Shown: positions 7,749 through 17,075, numbered from the stretch's first letter. The stretch: DNA of 56,594 bases from SVTX01 sp045538195 (GCA_045538195.1 JAZSRA010000120.1:1-56594), one strand, 5' to 3'. Notes: a model not told the origin generated them from the sequence alone. Program-made: numbers and translations.

Positions 7749-8305
7749 ACCTCATTACCTCCAAACATTTTTCGTAGTTTGTTCAAGGCTCTGTGTGTTC
7801 GCGTATCTACATTAGAAACAGATAGTCCGGTGGCCTTTGCGATCTCTTTTGAGGACTCACCATAATAATACTTACGGAAGATGATGCTTGAGTCCGGCTC
7901 TCCGAGATCCTCAACAGCCCTAATAACCTCGCGTCGAAGTTCCTCGTCAGCAAGCTCGCTATCGATCATCACATCATCTGCGACCTGCAAAAGTGATTGC
8001 TCGTCATCAAGAGAAATACCACCTTCAAGGCTTCGTTTCTTGGCAACATTGATTGCATGATTACGTGCGATGACGCACAGATAGGCTTTGATACTCGACT
8101 TTGCAGGATCATAGTCCGCAAGCTCTGTATAGAATTTGCTGAATACGTCTGCCACACAGTCTTCAAGATCGGATGAAATGTAGAAAGAACTGTCAAGCTT
8201 GCTTTTGACAACAGCATAAACAAGACCTGTGTATTGATTCAATAATTGTTCCATTCCGGCGTTCGGGTCTTTATGTAGTAGTCGCAGTAATTTCTTGTCC
8301 TCCAT
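7745..8305 (-). CDS. ECF-type sigma-70 family factor
   Basis: A 186-residue protein starting MEDKKLLRLLHKDPNAG. Region 2 (LEDCVADVFSKFYTELADYD, AYLCVIARNHAINVAKK) and region 4 (SSKEIAKATGLSVSNVDTRT) are clear. The ATG at 8305 is preferred to the longer frame because GAGAGGTG lies just upstream. It is paired with the membrane protein encoded next and is the second such module in tandem, sharing a promoter block with the first. Confidence 0.85.
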   Translation of the reverse strand: MEDKKLLRLLHKDPNAGMEQLLNQYTGLVYAVVKSKLDSSFYISSDLEDCVADVFSKFYTELADYDPAKSSIKAYLCVIARNHAINVAKKRSLEGGISLDDEQSLLQVADDVMIDSELADEELRREVIRAVEDLGEPDSSIIFRKYYYGESSKEIAKATGLSVSNVDTRTHRALNKLRKMFGGNEV

Positions 8306-8380
8306 GGTTTCACCTCTCTTTTGAATCGATTCACTATTTAATACAATCGAAAACATGAAATCTTACACTTTTCAAAAATA

Positions 8381-8420
8381 ATTATAACATATTTTTGCAA
8401 AAAATGTGTGAACTGATATG
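8381..8420 (-). promoter_or_regulatory. Duplicated promoter block upstream of sigma operon 2
   Basis: Second copy of the 40-bp block at 6944-6983, with two mismatches and the same extended -10 (TGTTATAAT leftward). It lies about 75 nt before the sigma ATG. Confidence 0.6.
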
Positions 8421-8458
8421 CATAAGTGATTGAATTGCTTCCGTATTTTGTGCTTATG

Positions 8459-8487
8459 TTGACCTTTTGTTAAAAATATGGTATAAT
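8459..8487 (+). promoter_or_regulatory. Sigma-A promoter of the SIR2 gene
   Basis: TTGACC (8459-8464) and TATAAT (8482-8487) with 17-bp spacing, about 45 nt before the SIR2-gene ATG. Confidence 0.8.
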
Positions 8488-8533
8488 ATGTATGATTAAA
8501 TTTGCTCTAACCCATCATAAAGGAGGTATAAAA

Positions 8534-11500
8534 ATGGAGCTCTCGAAAAAGTTTGACCCCGAAATTTTAGAGTATATAAAAGAAATTGCATCGAAAATGA
8601 AACACAACCGTGCTTCTGTAATGGTTGGAGCTGGTTTTAGTAAAAATGCAGAAAAGATAACTCAAACCGACAAAAAGTTTTTGGATTGGAATGCTCTTGG
8701 CGACGTATTCTTTGAAAAAGTTAACGGTCACAAACCAACTTCGAAGGATCAATATCTTAATGTGTTGAAATTGGCAGAGGAAGTTGAAGCCGCTTATGGA
8801 CGTACTGTTTTAAATCAACTTATTAGGGATAGTTTGCCTGATGATGAATATGCTCCGTCTGACTTGCACGAAAAACTTCTTAATTTAGGGTGGAAGGATG
8901 TGTTCACCACCAATTATGACACCTTATTGGAACGCACACTCGAAAGGGTTACAGACAGACACTATAGTTTGATTTTGAATAAAGAAGATTTAATATATTC
9001 CTCAGATCCGAGAATTATTAAGCTTCATGGCAGTTTCCCCTCAACACTTCCTTTTGTTATAACAGAAGAAGACTATAGACAGTACCCGAAAAGGTCCGCA
9101 ATATTTGTAAATACTGTTCAACAAACTCTAATTGAGAATGTATTATGCTTGGTAGGATTCTCAGGCGATGATCCTAACTTTTTGCAATGGATTGGATGGA
9201 TTCGAGATAATATTGGCAAGGATATTGCTTCGAAAATATATTTGGTGGGGCTTTTTAATTTGTCAACCGCCCAACTAAACCTGCTCAATTCTCGAAATAT
9301 CGTCGTGTTAAACATGAGCAAGTGTCCTGCTGTAAAACCCAATGATTTTCATGCTGGTTTAGAGCTGTTCTTTGATGCGTTAAAACAGTTAACAAAAGAA
9401 AAAGATGAGGTTTTGTGGCCAACAGATCAATCGTATCACCATATCGACTTTAACGAAACCGATGTTGAAGAAAAAGTCAAGCCGATTATCAATGAATGGG
9501 CTAATTCAAGAATTTCATATCCCGGTTGGCTTGTTGCACCTTCGGATAGACGAAAATCGTTATTGTGGAAAACAGACTCTTGTCATCTTGATGTTTTTTA
9601 CCACATTCAGAAGGGAAACTTTACCGGAAAAACTGCACTCGAATTTTTGTACGAATATAATTGGCGTATTAACAAATGCCTAAAACCCATTTTACGCACG
9701 GAAATAAATGTTTACGAAAAAGTTTTGTTTGCCATAAATCCTTTTTCGGGGATTCTTTGTTTGGAAGGAAATGAACAATCGTACAGTAGATCAGAATCTG
9801 ACTGGAAGACTGTCAGCCAAAAATGGATTGATTTGTATATTGATTTATTGAGATCATACAGAGAAAACGGTTTGTTTGATAAATTCAAAATTGTGATTAA
9901 CAATTTAGAAAAAATCAAACACGAGCTTGGAGTGGAACAATACGCTAAGATATGTTGCGAAAAAGTAAGACAACAACTTTTTGCACTCAATATTACGGAA
10001 GCGTCAAAAGAATTAAAATCTTGGCCTCGCAACGTGTCCCTTCCCGCATTTGAAATTCAAAGAGCAGGACTTCTAATAGAACTGGGTGATATCTCGCAAG
10101 CACTTAAAGTTTTGTCTGAAGAACTTAGTTACATTAGAAAAGGACCTGTAAAGGAAATTAATCATTTCAGAATTTCCACAGAAGCATATCTTGTTCGCTT
10201 AGTTTCTTACGCTAAGCAAGCACTAAGAGATTTTGATAGAACAGAGGAGGAATTAAGTACCAAGAAACTCAGCAAAATGTATGATGTGTATGCTGAAATT
10301 GAAATATTTGAAGCATTGTTAAAAGAACGTCCTGAGAAAAAAAGTGAAACTGAAGAATATGATATCAATCGTGTCACGCGCACCATTATATCGGGGGATA
10401 CGTCATATATAGATGCGTTTCAGTTCGTTAGATTCTTTGAAGAAATTGGCAGTCCATACAATTGTAATCATATTGTTTCAGCAAACAAAGCATGTATTGA
10501 AGCGATTAACAGAATTAACCCATATTCACCGCTTTGGTCTTTAATTCTTCAAATCAAGGTAAATGATGACAAGTTTAAAAACAAAGTATGGTCAAGAGAA
10601 ACCATATCGCAAATGTCAAATCAAGAAATTGAGGATACAGCGGAACTTTGTATAACAGCGGTAAAGAACAATCTTGAATACATCGAAGAAAAGAATCCTT
10701 TCAACGAAGCCAATTTCCAACTTGGTATAGCTTCTGTTGTACCGGAACTCCTGTCCAGATTGTGTACCCGTATGTCTGATGAAATGAAGCTGCGAACATT
10801 AGAGTTGCTTGATTTGATATATCGTTCTAAGGCTCCATCTAATTTCAAAAATCTTAAGCATCTTGCCATGCGACTTGTGGGTAGCATGAGTGAAAGATTG
10901 AAAATTGAAAATTTCAATGCGCTTATGAAGACTTATTTATATCAGCCACAACATGAGGTGGACAGGCTTGATTTTGCAGATATATTCGAATCATTTAATT
11001 ACTACAAGGAAACCGAAGACAAATATAAGGCCACCAAATTGGATGAGCAAATAACGGAAATACTATTTCAGCTTTTGGAAAAGGAGGAAGTTCGCGAAAC
11101 TGCCCTGACCAGACTCGTTTATTTATATGGCTTCGGTTTGTTGTCGCAAGATGAAATATCTGCATTCCAAAAGAATATATGGAGTCATGTGAACGAGGAT
11201 GGATTACCTAAAATACCGAATATTTATTCAAAGAAGTACATTTTAGATCTTCCTGCCCCGGAGAATATTGATGTCCATTCGTTAATAAAAAAATATATTC
11301 TCTCCTTGGACCTCCCCAAAGAAGCCAAAGGAATTACCACATTTTCAACTTATCGTAAGCCACTGCTTTTATTAGAGCTTGAAACCTGTTCCAGTTCATT
11401 TAAATATTCGGAAGGTATTAAATGGACAGCAAAGGAATTTGATGTAATTGTTGGCAAAATTTTAGAGGTTTGGAATCAAGATATTGCATTGCTATCCGAT

Positions 11501-12190
11501 AAAGACAAAGATAATTTGGAAAGTAGTGAACTGTTTGCAAAAATCTTTGAGAAATATAGTTCAGTAGATAATATTTTAGCCCAAATAATTATTTCGAGCA
11601 AGATTCCGGTAAACGATAACACTAATCTAAAAAGTTTATTGTCCGAATTTCAAAAATATGCGATAACTTCGATTCAACTCAAACTGCTTATGACGGATGA
11701 ATTAGATTCTTTCGACACAATGTACGATATCATTTGTGGTTCAGATTTGCGAGAAATAAATGCAGCATGCGAAGCAATATACACAGCGGTAAGTATGCAA
11801 AAGAGCGGACATAAGGATGCGATAAATTCTTTGCTCAGAAAATTGTCACTAAACGTACGTATAAGACGATTCCAAGGATTATCTTCAGTAATGCATTTGT
11901 TCTATAATTTGTTCTATAGTGATTTGCTAACCGATGATGAGGAGATAGTAGGCAACCTTGTTTTTGGCTTGAGTCACTTGATAGAGGAAACAAAACTATC
12001 GAATAATACGTTGGGATGTAGCACTAATCAATGTTTGCGCTTACGAGCAACGTCAAACTTATTAGCGTATATCATGTATAAGAAACTTGTTGACAATAAA
12101 GGCGTTCTTGATAAATTGCTTCCTTGGAAAGCATTAAGCGACGACTTGGCGGAGTTTTCAGAAGTGCGAAATAAATGGATTGACGCATAA
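8534..12190 (+). CDS. Large SIR2-domain protein, resembling defence-associated sirtuins
   Basis: A 1218-residue protein. The N-terminal 290 residues are a SIR2 NAD-binding domain with VMVGAGFSKNA, TTNYDTLLE, the LHGSFP motif containing the catalytic-type His, and LVGFSGDDPNF. The remaining 900 residues are helical, TPR/HEAT-like, with no known catalytic motif. AGGAGG precedes the ATG at 8534, in preference to an upstream ATG at 8492. SIR2 proteins of this size with a long helical C-terminus include phage-sensing NADases (DSR1/DSR2 type) that deplete NAD during infection. It stands alone with its own promoter and terminator, consistent with a single-gene defence system, but which subfamily it belongs to needs a search. 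Confidence 0.75.
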   Translation: MELSKKFDPEILEYIKEIASKMKHNRASVMVGAGFSKNAEKITQTDKKFLDWNALGDVFFEKVNGHKPTSKDQYLNVLKLAEEVEAAYGRTVLNQLIRDSLPDDEYAPSDLHEKLLNLGWKDVFTTNYDTLLERTLERVTDRHYSLILNKEDLIYSSDPRIIKLHGSFPSTLPFVITEEDYRQYPKRSAIFVNTVQQTLIENVLCLVGFSGDDPNFLQWIGWIRDNIGKDIASKIYLVGLFNLSTAQLNLLNSRNIVVLNMSKCPAVKPNDFHAGLELFFDALKQLTKEKDEVLWPTDQSYHHIDFNETDVEEKVKPIINEWANSRISYPGWLVAPSDRRKSLLWKTDSCHLDVFYHIQKGNFTGKTALEFLYEYNWRINKCLKPILRTEINVYEKVLFAINPFSGILCLEGNEQSYSRSESDWKTVSQKWIDLYIDLLRSYRENGLFDKFKIVINNLEKIKHELGVEQYAKICCEKVRQQLFALNITEASKELKSWPRNVSLPAFEIQRAGLLIELGDISQALKVLSEELSYIRKGPVKEINHFRISTEAYLVRLVSYAKQALRDFDRTEEELSTKKLSKMYDVYAEIEIFEALLKERPEKKSETEEYDINRVTRTIISGDTSYIDAFQFVRFFEEIGSPYNCNHIVSANKACIEAINRINPYSPLWSLILQIKVNDDKFKNKVWSRETISQMSNQEIEDTAELCITAVKNNLEYIEEKNPFNEANFQLGIASVVPELLSRLCTRMSDEMKLRTLELLDLIYRSKAPSNFKNLKHLAMRLVGSMSERLKIENFNALMKTYLYQPQHEVDRLDFADIFESFNYYKETEDKYKATKLDEQITEILFQLLEKEEVRETALTRLVYLYGFGLLSQDEISAFQKNIWSHVNEDGLPKIPNIYSKKYILDLPAPENIDVHSLIKKYILSLDLPKEAKGITTFSTYRKPLLLLELETCSSSFKYSEGIKWTAKEFDVIVGKILEVWNQDIALLSDKDKDNLESSELFAKIFEKYSSVDNILAQIIISSKIPVNDNTNLKSLLSEFQKYAITSIQLKLLMTDELDSFDTMYDIICGSDLREINAACEAIYTAVSMQKSGHKDAINSLLRKLSLNVRIRRFQGLSSVMHLFYNLFYSDLLTDDEEIVGNLVFGLSHLIEETKLSNNTLGCSTNQCLRLRATSNLLAYIMYKKLVDNKGVLDKLLPWKALSDDLAEFSEVRNKWIDA

Positions 12191-12193
12191 TAA

Positions 12194-12223
12194 AAAAGGT
12201 GGCAGAACTTCTGCCGCCTTTTG
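12194..12223 (+). terminator. Terminator of the SIR2 gene
   Basis: AAAGGTGGCAGAA pairs with TTCTGCCGCCTTT with almost no loop, right after the stop, and is followed by a T-rich tract. Confidence 0.8.
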
Positions 12224-12266
12224 TCCATACAAATATTAAGCTTATAAAGTATAATTATAATAAAAA

Positions 12267-12310
12267 ACAAATCCGAACCAATTTCGACTTACGAAATAGT
12301 TCGGATTTGT
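12267..12310 (-). terminator. Terminator of the two tRNA genes
   Basis: A long hairpin with arms ACAAATCCGAAC and GTTCGGATTTGT and further pairing inside. It lies 7 nt beyond the CCA end of tRNA-Glu. Confidence 0.75.
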
Positions 12311-12316
12311 TACGTT

Positions 12317-12391
12317 TGGTGACCCGTACGGGAATCGAACCCATGTTACAGCCGTGAAAGGGCCGTGTCTTAACCGCTTGACCAACGGGCC
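12317..12391 (-). tRNA. tRNA-Glu (anticodon TTC), CCA encoded
   Basis: Leftward cloverleaf: acceptor GGCCCGT / ACGGGTC, anticodon loop CTTTCAC closed by CGGCC/GGCTG, T-loop GGTTCGATTCC and a genome-encoded CCA. Confidence 0.95.
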
Positions 12392-12428
12392 TTATTACAA
12401 AATGCGGATTTTGCTCCGCATTTTGTTT

Positions 12429-12505
12429 TGGTAGCGGGAATTGGACTTGAACCCATGACCTACCGGGTATGAACCGGTTGCTCTAGCCAACTGAGCTATC
12501 CCGCC
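12429..12505 (-). tRNA. tRNA-Met (anticodon CAT), CCA encoded
   Basis: Leftward cloverleaf: acceptor GGCGGGA / TCCCGCT, D-arm AGCTCAGTTGGCTAGAGC, anticodon loop TTCATAC within an ACCGG/CCGGT stem, and GGTTCAAGTCC in the T-arm. The sequence is of the elongator type. It lies 37 nt upstream of tRNA-Glu and is probably co-transcribed with it. Confidence 0.95.
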
Positions 12506-12628
12506 ATTTTTGGCGCGTTTTTTCGAACGCTTGAATATTATATCACAAAGACGGATGCTTGTCAACACCTTTTTTGAAAATTCATAAAATTATTTTTTAA
12601 TTCACACCTAATTAATAAAAGCCCCGTA

Positions 12629-12657
12629 TGCCCAACTTTCCATAAGGAAGTTGGGCA
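12629..12657. terminator. Bidirectional hairpin
   Basis: TGCCCAACTTTCC and GGAAGTTGGGCA pair with one bulged T and a four-base loop. It may be a terminator or the edge of the adjoining hairpin mosaic. Confidence 0.5.
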
Positions 12658-12660
12658 GTT

Positions 12661-12830
12661 TTATTCGCCATTGGCGAGTTCTATTGCTTCGCAGTGATAT
12701 TCGGCTTGCGCCGAGTGATATTTGCTTCGCAAGTTTTGGAGGCGAATAAAATATCACTAAAGCCGTAGGCTTTAATATCACTCTGTTGTGAAGCAACAAG
12801 AATATCACTCCGACGAAGTCGGAATATAAC
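12661..12830. repeat. Mosaic of short hairpins punctuated by the octamer AGTGATAT / ATATCACT
   Basis: Small perfect hairpins (12665-12677, 12701-12714, 12722-12732, 12759-12773, 12784-12798, 12810-12822) are separated by AGTGATAT at 12693 and 12714, and by its complement ATATCACT at 12751, 12775 and 12802. A degenerate copy is at about 12823. An outer inverted repeat TTATTCGCC (12661) / GGCGAATAA (12741) encloses the left part. Spacer hairpins differ in sequence but keep 4-6 bp stems. This is not a CRISPR array. It sits immediately upstream of the S23 gene promoter. Confidence 0.75.
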
Positions 12831-12859
12831 TTGACTTACTATCGATTTTGATGTATAAT
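12831..12859 (+). promoter_or_regulatory. Sigma-A promoter of the S23 gene
   Basis: TTGACT (12831-12836) and TATAAT (12854-12859) with 17-bp spacing, immediately after the hairpin mosaic and 17 nt before the ATG. Confidence 0.8.
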
Positions 12860-12876
12860 ATTTTTGAGGTGATATT

Positions 12877-13233
12877 ATGTCAAACAGCATTATGAGAGAT
12901 AGAGCAAAGGAATTTGCGAAAAATATTGTTTTTCTCTGCCGTAATATGAAAGCAGAACATAAAGAAACGGTACTTATCAATCAACTGCTACGTTCAGGTA
13001 CTTCCATTGGTGCAAACATTCACGAAGCACAATATGCACAAGGCACAAAAGACTTTATATCTAAACTTGAAATTGCTCAAAAGGAATGTTATGAAACAGA
13101 ATATTGGCTTGAGCTTTTGTTTGAAACCGGGTGTATTGAAGAACCAGTTTACAAGTCAATTCAGAATGATTGCGGTGCGATACGCAGAATGTTGATTGCG
13201 TCTTTGAACACAATAAAATCAAAGCAAGAATAG
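12877..13233 (+). CDS. Four-helix-bundle protein of the S23 (23S rRNA intervening sequence) / Avd-like family
   Basis: A 118-residue all-helical protein. LLRSGTSIGANIHEAQYA and FISKLEIAQKECYETEYWL are the hallmark segments of the S23 family, whose members form pentameric four-helix bundles and include the accessory protein Avd of diversity-generating retroelements. GAGGTG precedes the ATG. No reverse transcriptase or template/variable repeat is nearby and it is not inside an rRNA gene, so the role is open. The adjoining hairpin mosaic suggests a nucleic-acid-binding function. Confidence 0.85.
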   Translation: MSNSIMRDRAKEFAKNIVFLCRNMKAEHKETVLINQLLRSGTSIGANIHEAQYAQGTKDFISKLEIAQKECYETEYWLELLFETGCIEEPVYKSIQNDCGAIRRMLIASLNTIKSKQE

Positions 13234-13302
13234 AGGGGTATGGGCTTTGTCCTATGCCTTGTAAAACAAAGGCGAAACTGGTGATAAAGGAGTGATATAT
13301 CA

Positions 13303-13887
13303 ATGTCAAAAATTATATTATCTTCATGTGACTTTAGGAACAGCGAATCCGCTAAATGTATATATGACAATTTGCCGCATCCGATTGATCAATGCAGCGT
13401 ATTGTACTTTCCAAATGAAAAAGCCACAGAAGAAATAATAAAAAGTATGAAATTTTACAAACGACTTTCAGAATTTGGATTTTCCAAAGAAAACATATAT
13501 GTTTTTAATTATTTTTCTCCTGACGAATTTGATACAAACACTCATATAGATGTTATATACATTAGCGGTGGAAACACTTTTGGAACTTTAAAAAGAATTA
13601 AAGAATCAAGTGCAGAAAAAATTATACTTGATTGCTTGTCTCGCGGAGCAATGTATATCGGCGGTAGCGCTGGCGCACATATTGCTTCTCGTTCTATTCA
13701 TCATGTAGCCAAGTACGATAATGACACTTATGGTTTAACGGATTTTTCAGGGTTAAGTTTATTTGACGGCATTTTAATGTGTCATTATTCGGATTTGCGA
13801 GAAAAAGATTATATGACTTTAATCGAAGCAGGAGAACAAAATATTATTAAACTTCGAGATCAAGATTTTATTGTTTTCGATATATAA
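13303..13887 (+). CDS. Peptidase S51 family protein (PepE/cyanophycinase-like)
   Basis: A 194-residue protein with the S51 fold signatures YISGGNTFGTL and YIGGSAGAHIAS, in which Ser of GGSAGA is the nucleophile, and a later His in CHYSDLREKD. Dipeptidase E of this family cleaves Asp-X dipeptides in the cytoplasm. The length is slightly short of typical PepE (about 230). GGAG lies upstream of the ATG at 13303. It follows the S23 gene by 70 nt. Confidence 0.8.
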   Translation: MSKIILSSCDFRNSESAKCIYDNLPHPIDQCSVLYFPNEKATEEIIKSMKFYKRLSEFGFSKENIYVFNYFSPDEFDTNTHIDVIYISGGNTFGTLKRIKESSAEKIILDCLSRGAMYIGGSAGAHIASRSIHHVAKYDNDTYGLTDFSGLSLFDGILMCHYSDLREKDYMTLIEAGEQNIIKLRDQDFIVFDI

Positions 13888-13890
13888 GAA

Positions 13891-13923
13891 AACCCCAACA
13901 GACTCTGAAAATCTGTCGGGGTT
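13891..13923. terminator. Terminator of the S51 peptidase gene
   Basis: AACCCCAACAGA and TCTGTCGGGGTT pair with one mismatch. It lies directly after the stop, and a second small hairpin GGCATTTTTGCC follows at about 13992. Confidence 0.7.
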
Positions 13924-14043
13924 ATCTATTTGTTTACAGCAAAGTAAATCCAACCCTATAAGTAAACCTCCTTATGAGAACCAGCCTATAGCGGCATTTT
14001 TGCCGTCAACGGAGCTTTTGGGGGAAATAACTGCTTTCAGTTA

Positions 14044-17031
14044 TCAATATTTAGTTGCGGAATCGATCTCCTCTGCGTTTATCATTCGCTTTGCGTCTTC
14101 AATTATCTTATCCGCAAAGGAGCGAAGAACGTAAAAGTTACCGTATCCGTTGGTGGAATCGGAGGCAAATCCGTCCTCGGGAGACAGGGCCTCAATAGTA
14201 ATATAGGATTTTCTCTCGCTATACTGATAGATACGGCAGGTGATGTCGCGTCTGTTTCCGTATGCGTCTACCGCTTTTACGGTTATTTTAAGCTGACAGC
14301 CGTTATCTCCCGTGGAAAAATCGTCGTGAAGTCTGAATTCAGACTTCTGCTCCTCACCGATCTCCGCCATACCCTCAAAGGATGCGTAGAGGATACCGCC
14401 GTAGAACTGCTTGAAATTATCCATGGCGGTAGTGTTGACCAATCTTCCCACGTGGTTGGTGGTCTTGATAACGTAGTCGAGCCTCTTTCCGTCGGCGTAA
14501 ACGTCTGCAACATAGGATTCGTTGCTTACAAGATACACCGTACCCCAATCGCCGGTAGCTTCATTTACCGCTACGAGATTGCCGCCCTCGGTGGCAAAGT
14601 AGAATCCACTGCACCAAATTCCGATGGTGCAATCCTCATACGTTGCGGCCTTTCTTTCCTTGGTCTTTTTATCAATGACCAGAATATCTCCCGTCTCATC
14701 GTCGAAATATAGGTCATTGGCGGTTGTAGGATAATAGGTCTCGGCGTTAAGCTTGATCTTGCCGTTTTCCACGATCTCGGGGATATGTAGCGCTCTGCTT
14801 GCAAGTCTGCTGTTTTCCCCGTCGGCGAAGAATATGCCGCAGGTCATGCCGCTGAGGATGCTCCATTCGCCTGTTTTGGAGTTGACCACAAGCGTTTGAC
14901 CGTCCGCGGTGCTATAAAGGCTGCCGCTTCCCCATCTTCCGCGGATGTTGCCCTCCTGCATATATTTTTCGTCCAGCTTCTGACCTATATAAGAGCCTTG
15001 ATCCGCGATATAGATATAATTGCTGGCGGTGATGAAAAAGTCGGTGTTCTTTTGAGGATCAAACCATATAAGCTCGTCCTCGCCGATGGTTTCGCCTGCC
15101 AGAGTGGTCACTCGCTTGATCGCCGCGAGACGGTAGTTGCCTGCGGTTCCGTAAATATTGTAGATGTAGAAGATGATCGAGTCGTTGTTTCCGTCACCGT
15201 TAGCGTCTACCTGCTTTGATTCGTAGAAAAGATACCCCTGACCGCTATCCACACCCTTTGTATATTGCAAAGGGGTTACAAGAAAATCTCCGCTATATAT
15301 GGGCGGCAGGGCGGTATTATTTGACGAGAGCGTATACTTACCGTTATTCTTTACGATATTATACGTTTTATCTCCGTCCTTGAATCCCGAACCGCTTTGA
15401 GGCAGATAGCTCATATATCTCGACACCGAGTCGTCTATTCTGAAGCTTACCGAAACATCGGGAGATTCGATAGTTATCTCCTCAACGTGGGCTATATCAA
15501 GCTGGATATAGTTGTTCTCATACCACATAAGCTCATCCCATTCAAGGAAGCCGAAGCTGCTTTCGTTGACGCCGACTATCATGTCGTATATGGGAGAGTA
15601 TGCGTAAAATATTCCGTCGTCGGTCTTGGCACTTATGGAGATCTGATTTTCTATATATACGGTCTCGCCCTTTTCGTTCTCCGATTTATAGTAGAACAGG
15701 ATCATATAGGGCGACTCGTACAGTCCGTATTCCTTAAGATCGTCCTCTTCGGGGTTGAGCTTGACGACCTCGGTAAATTCCGTGGCGTACAGCTCGTAAA
15801 GCACGTCGTATACGCTGTCACTGTTGATGCGGTAGCCGTCGGCATACTCAAGCTTGGAGACAAACGGTATATAGGAATAGAGCGTACCCTTTCTCGACGC
15901 CATATCCTGAAATGAAAGATGGCATGTTTTGTGGCTGTTTTTCTCCAGCAGCTGATAATATATTTCGTTAAACTCCTCCTCGGATATCTCTTCCTTTTCC
16001 CCGTCGCCGAATTTTTCTTCCAGATCGGCAATGATTCCGTCGTGGTCGATATTATCGTAGATTATAAAATCGTGAACGTCGAAATAGTAGTTCTGATCCG
16101 TCGGGGTGACGATCATAGGAGTTATAAATTTCTCAACCTTTTGCAGTACAAGCTCTGAAAAGCCGTTTGACGAAAGGACGTAGATCTTGTCTCTGTCCTC
16201 GTATTTGGCGTAATATCCTGTGCCTGTGACGGTGAGGTCGCCGATATATACCTTGTGAGTGTCTCCCGACATCGTGGTGATAACGTACCAAGAAGGCTCA
16301 TAGTCATATTCTACCTCGATCTCGTTGCCGTTCTCGTCGGTCTCGGTTTTGGTTCGTTTTTCGGGAGCAAGACCGTATTCCGAGTAGTCTATACTGCCGT
16401 CATCATTGCGGAGAGGACTTTCAAGTCTAACTGTCGATATGGTATATCCGCAGGAGACGGCAAGCTGCGCGAAGCTTTCCTGATTGAACGGCGTTCCCTC
16501 ATACCCCTTGATCGCAAAGGTGTTGCCCGTCTTTCGCTCAAAGGAATAAGAGCCGTACTCGTTATGAACCTCTATGCTTTTAATTATCTTGGTCTGGTCG
16601 TTGGTTTTAGAGGCGTCGTAGGTCAGCTGCTTGAATATAAGTATGTTCTGACCGTAGTCCAGCTCCTCGGTGCCGTCGATGTCGACCTTGAGCATTACGG
16701 TGTGTTTTCCCGTGGACGGATCGATCTTCACCTCTGTTCCCATGTCGGTCAGATAGTATCCGTCGTCGCTTTTGTCCAGGACTTCTCCGTTAGTATAGCA
16801 AAGCTCGAACTTTCCGTTTATCTTTCTGATATAATACCTCGTTCCGTCCTCGTCGGGAAAAACATATATGTCTATCAGATAGTTGACCGCAAAAAGTGCC
16901 ACTATGAGAATCAGGATTGCCGCAGACACGAAAATTATGGCAAGCCTTTGCTTTTTAAGCATAGAGCGTTGCTTTATTCTTGTTATCGCCGAGCGGTCGA
17001 CGTTTGCTTGGTTGTTTTTTTCTGACATCAT
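14044..17031 (-). CDS. Large DUF4340-type protein of a Gld-like ABC transporter operon
   Basis: A 995-residue protein with a basic cytoplasmic N-terminus and one transmembrane helix (about 30-55, LAIIFVSAAILILIVALFAV). A long extracytoplasmic region follows, made of repeated Tyr/Asp/Gly-rich segments such as GTRYYIRKINGKFELCYTNG. This resembles DUF4340 proteins encoded with GldG-like ABC-transport subunits. It is the last gene of a five-gene leftward operon. It is much longer than usual DUF4340 proteins (300-500 residues), so internal duplication is likely. Its substrate is unknown. Confidence 0.65.
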   Translation of the reverse strand: MMSEKNNQANVDRSAITRIKQRSMLKKQRLAIIFVSAAILILIVALFAVNYLIDIYVFPDEDGTRYYIRKINGKFELCYTNGEVLDKSDDGYYLTDMGTEVKIDPSTGKHTVMLKVDIDGTEELDYGQNILIFKQLTYDASKTNDQTKIIKSIEVHNEYGSYSFERKTGNTFAIKGYEGTPFNQESFAQLAVSCGYTISTVRLESPLRNDDGSIDYSEYGLAPEKRTKTETDENGNEIEVEYDYEPSWYVITTMSGDTHKVYIGDLTVTGTGYYAKYEDRDKIYVLSSNGFSELVLQKVEKFITPMIVTPTDQNYYFDVHDFIIYDNIDHDGIIADLEEKFGDGEKEEISEEEFNEIYYQLLEKNSHKTCHLSFQDMASRKGTLYSYIPFVSKLEYADGYRINSDSVYDVLYELYATEFTEVVKLNPEEDDLKEYGLYESPYMILFYYKSENEKGETVYIENQISISAKTDDGIFYAYSPIYDMIVGVNESSFGFLEWDELMWYENNYIQLDIAHVEEITIESPDVSVSFRIDDSVSRYMSYLPQSGSGFKDGDKTYNIVKNNGKYTLSSNNTALPPIYSGDFLVTPLQYTKGVDSGQGYLFYESKQVDANGDGNNDSIIFYIYNIYGTAGNYRLAAIKRVTTLAGETIGEDELIWFDPQKNTDFFITASNYIYIADQGSYIGQKLDEKYMQEGNIRGRWGSGSLYSTADGQTLVVNSKTGEWSILSGMTCGIFFADGENSRLASRALHIPEIVENGKIKLNAETYYPTTANDLYFDDETGDILVIDKKTKERKAATYEDCTIGIWCSGFYFATEGGNLVAVNEATGDWGTVYLVSNESYVADVYADGKRLDYVIKTTNHVGRLVNTTAMDNFKQFYGGILYASFEGMAEIGEEQKSEFRLHDDFSTGDNGCQLKITVKAVDAYGNRRDITCRIYQYSERKSYITIEALSPEDGFASDSTNGYGNFYVLRSFADKIIEDAKRMINAEEIDSATKY

Positions 17032-17075
17032 AAATTCCTTGATTGAAAGAGAGCTGTTGGCTCTCTTTACTTTGT

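Noticed and set aside
12661..12830. CRISPR array
   Set aside because: The octamer is too short, changes orientation, and the spacers are 10-50 nt palindromes. No cas gene is present.
12877..13233. Avd protein of a diversity-generating retroelement
   Set aside because: No reverse transcriptase or template/variable repeat pair occurs anywhere in the window, so only the wider S23 family can be claimed.
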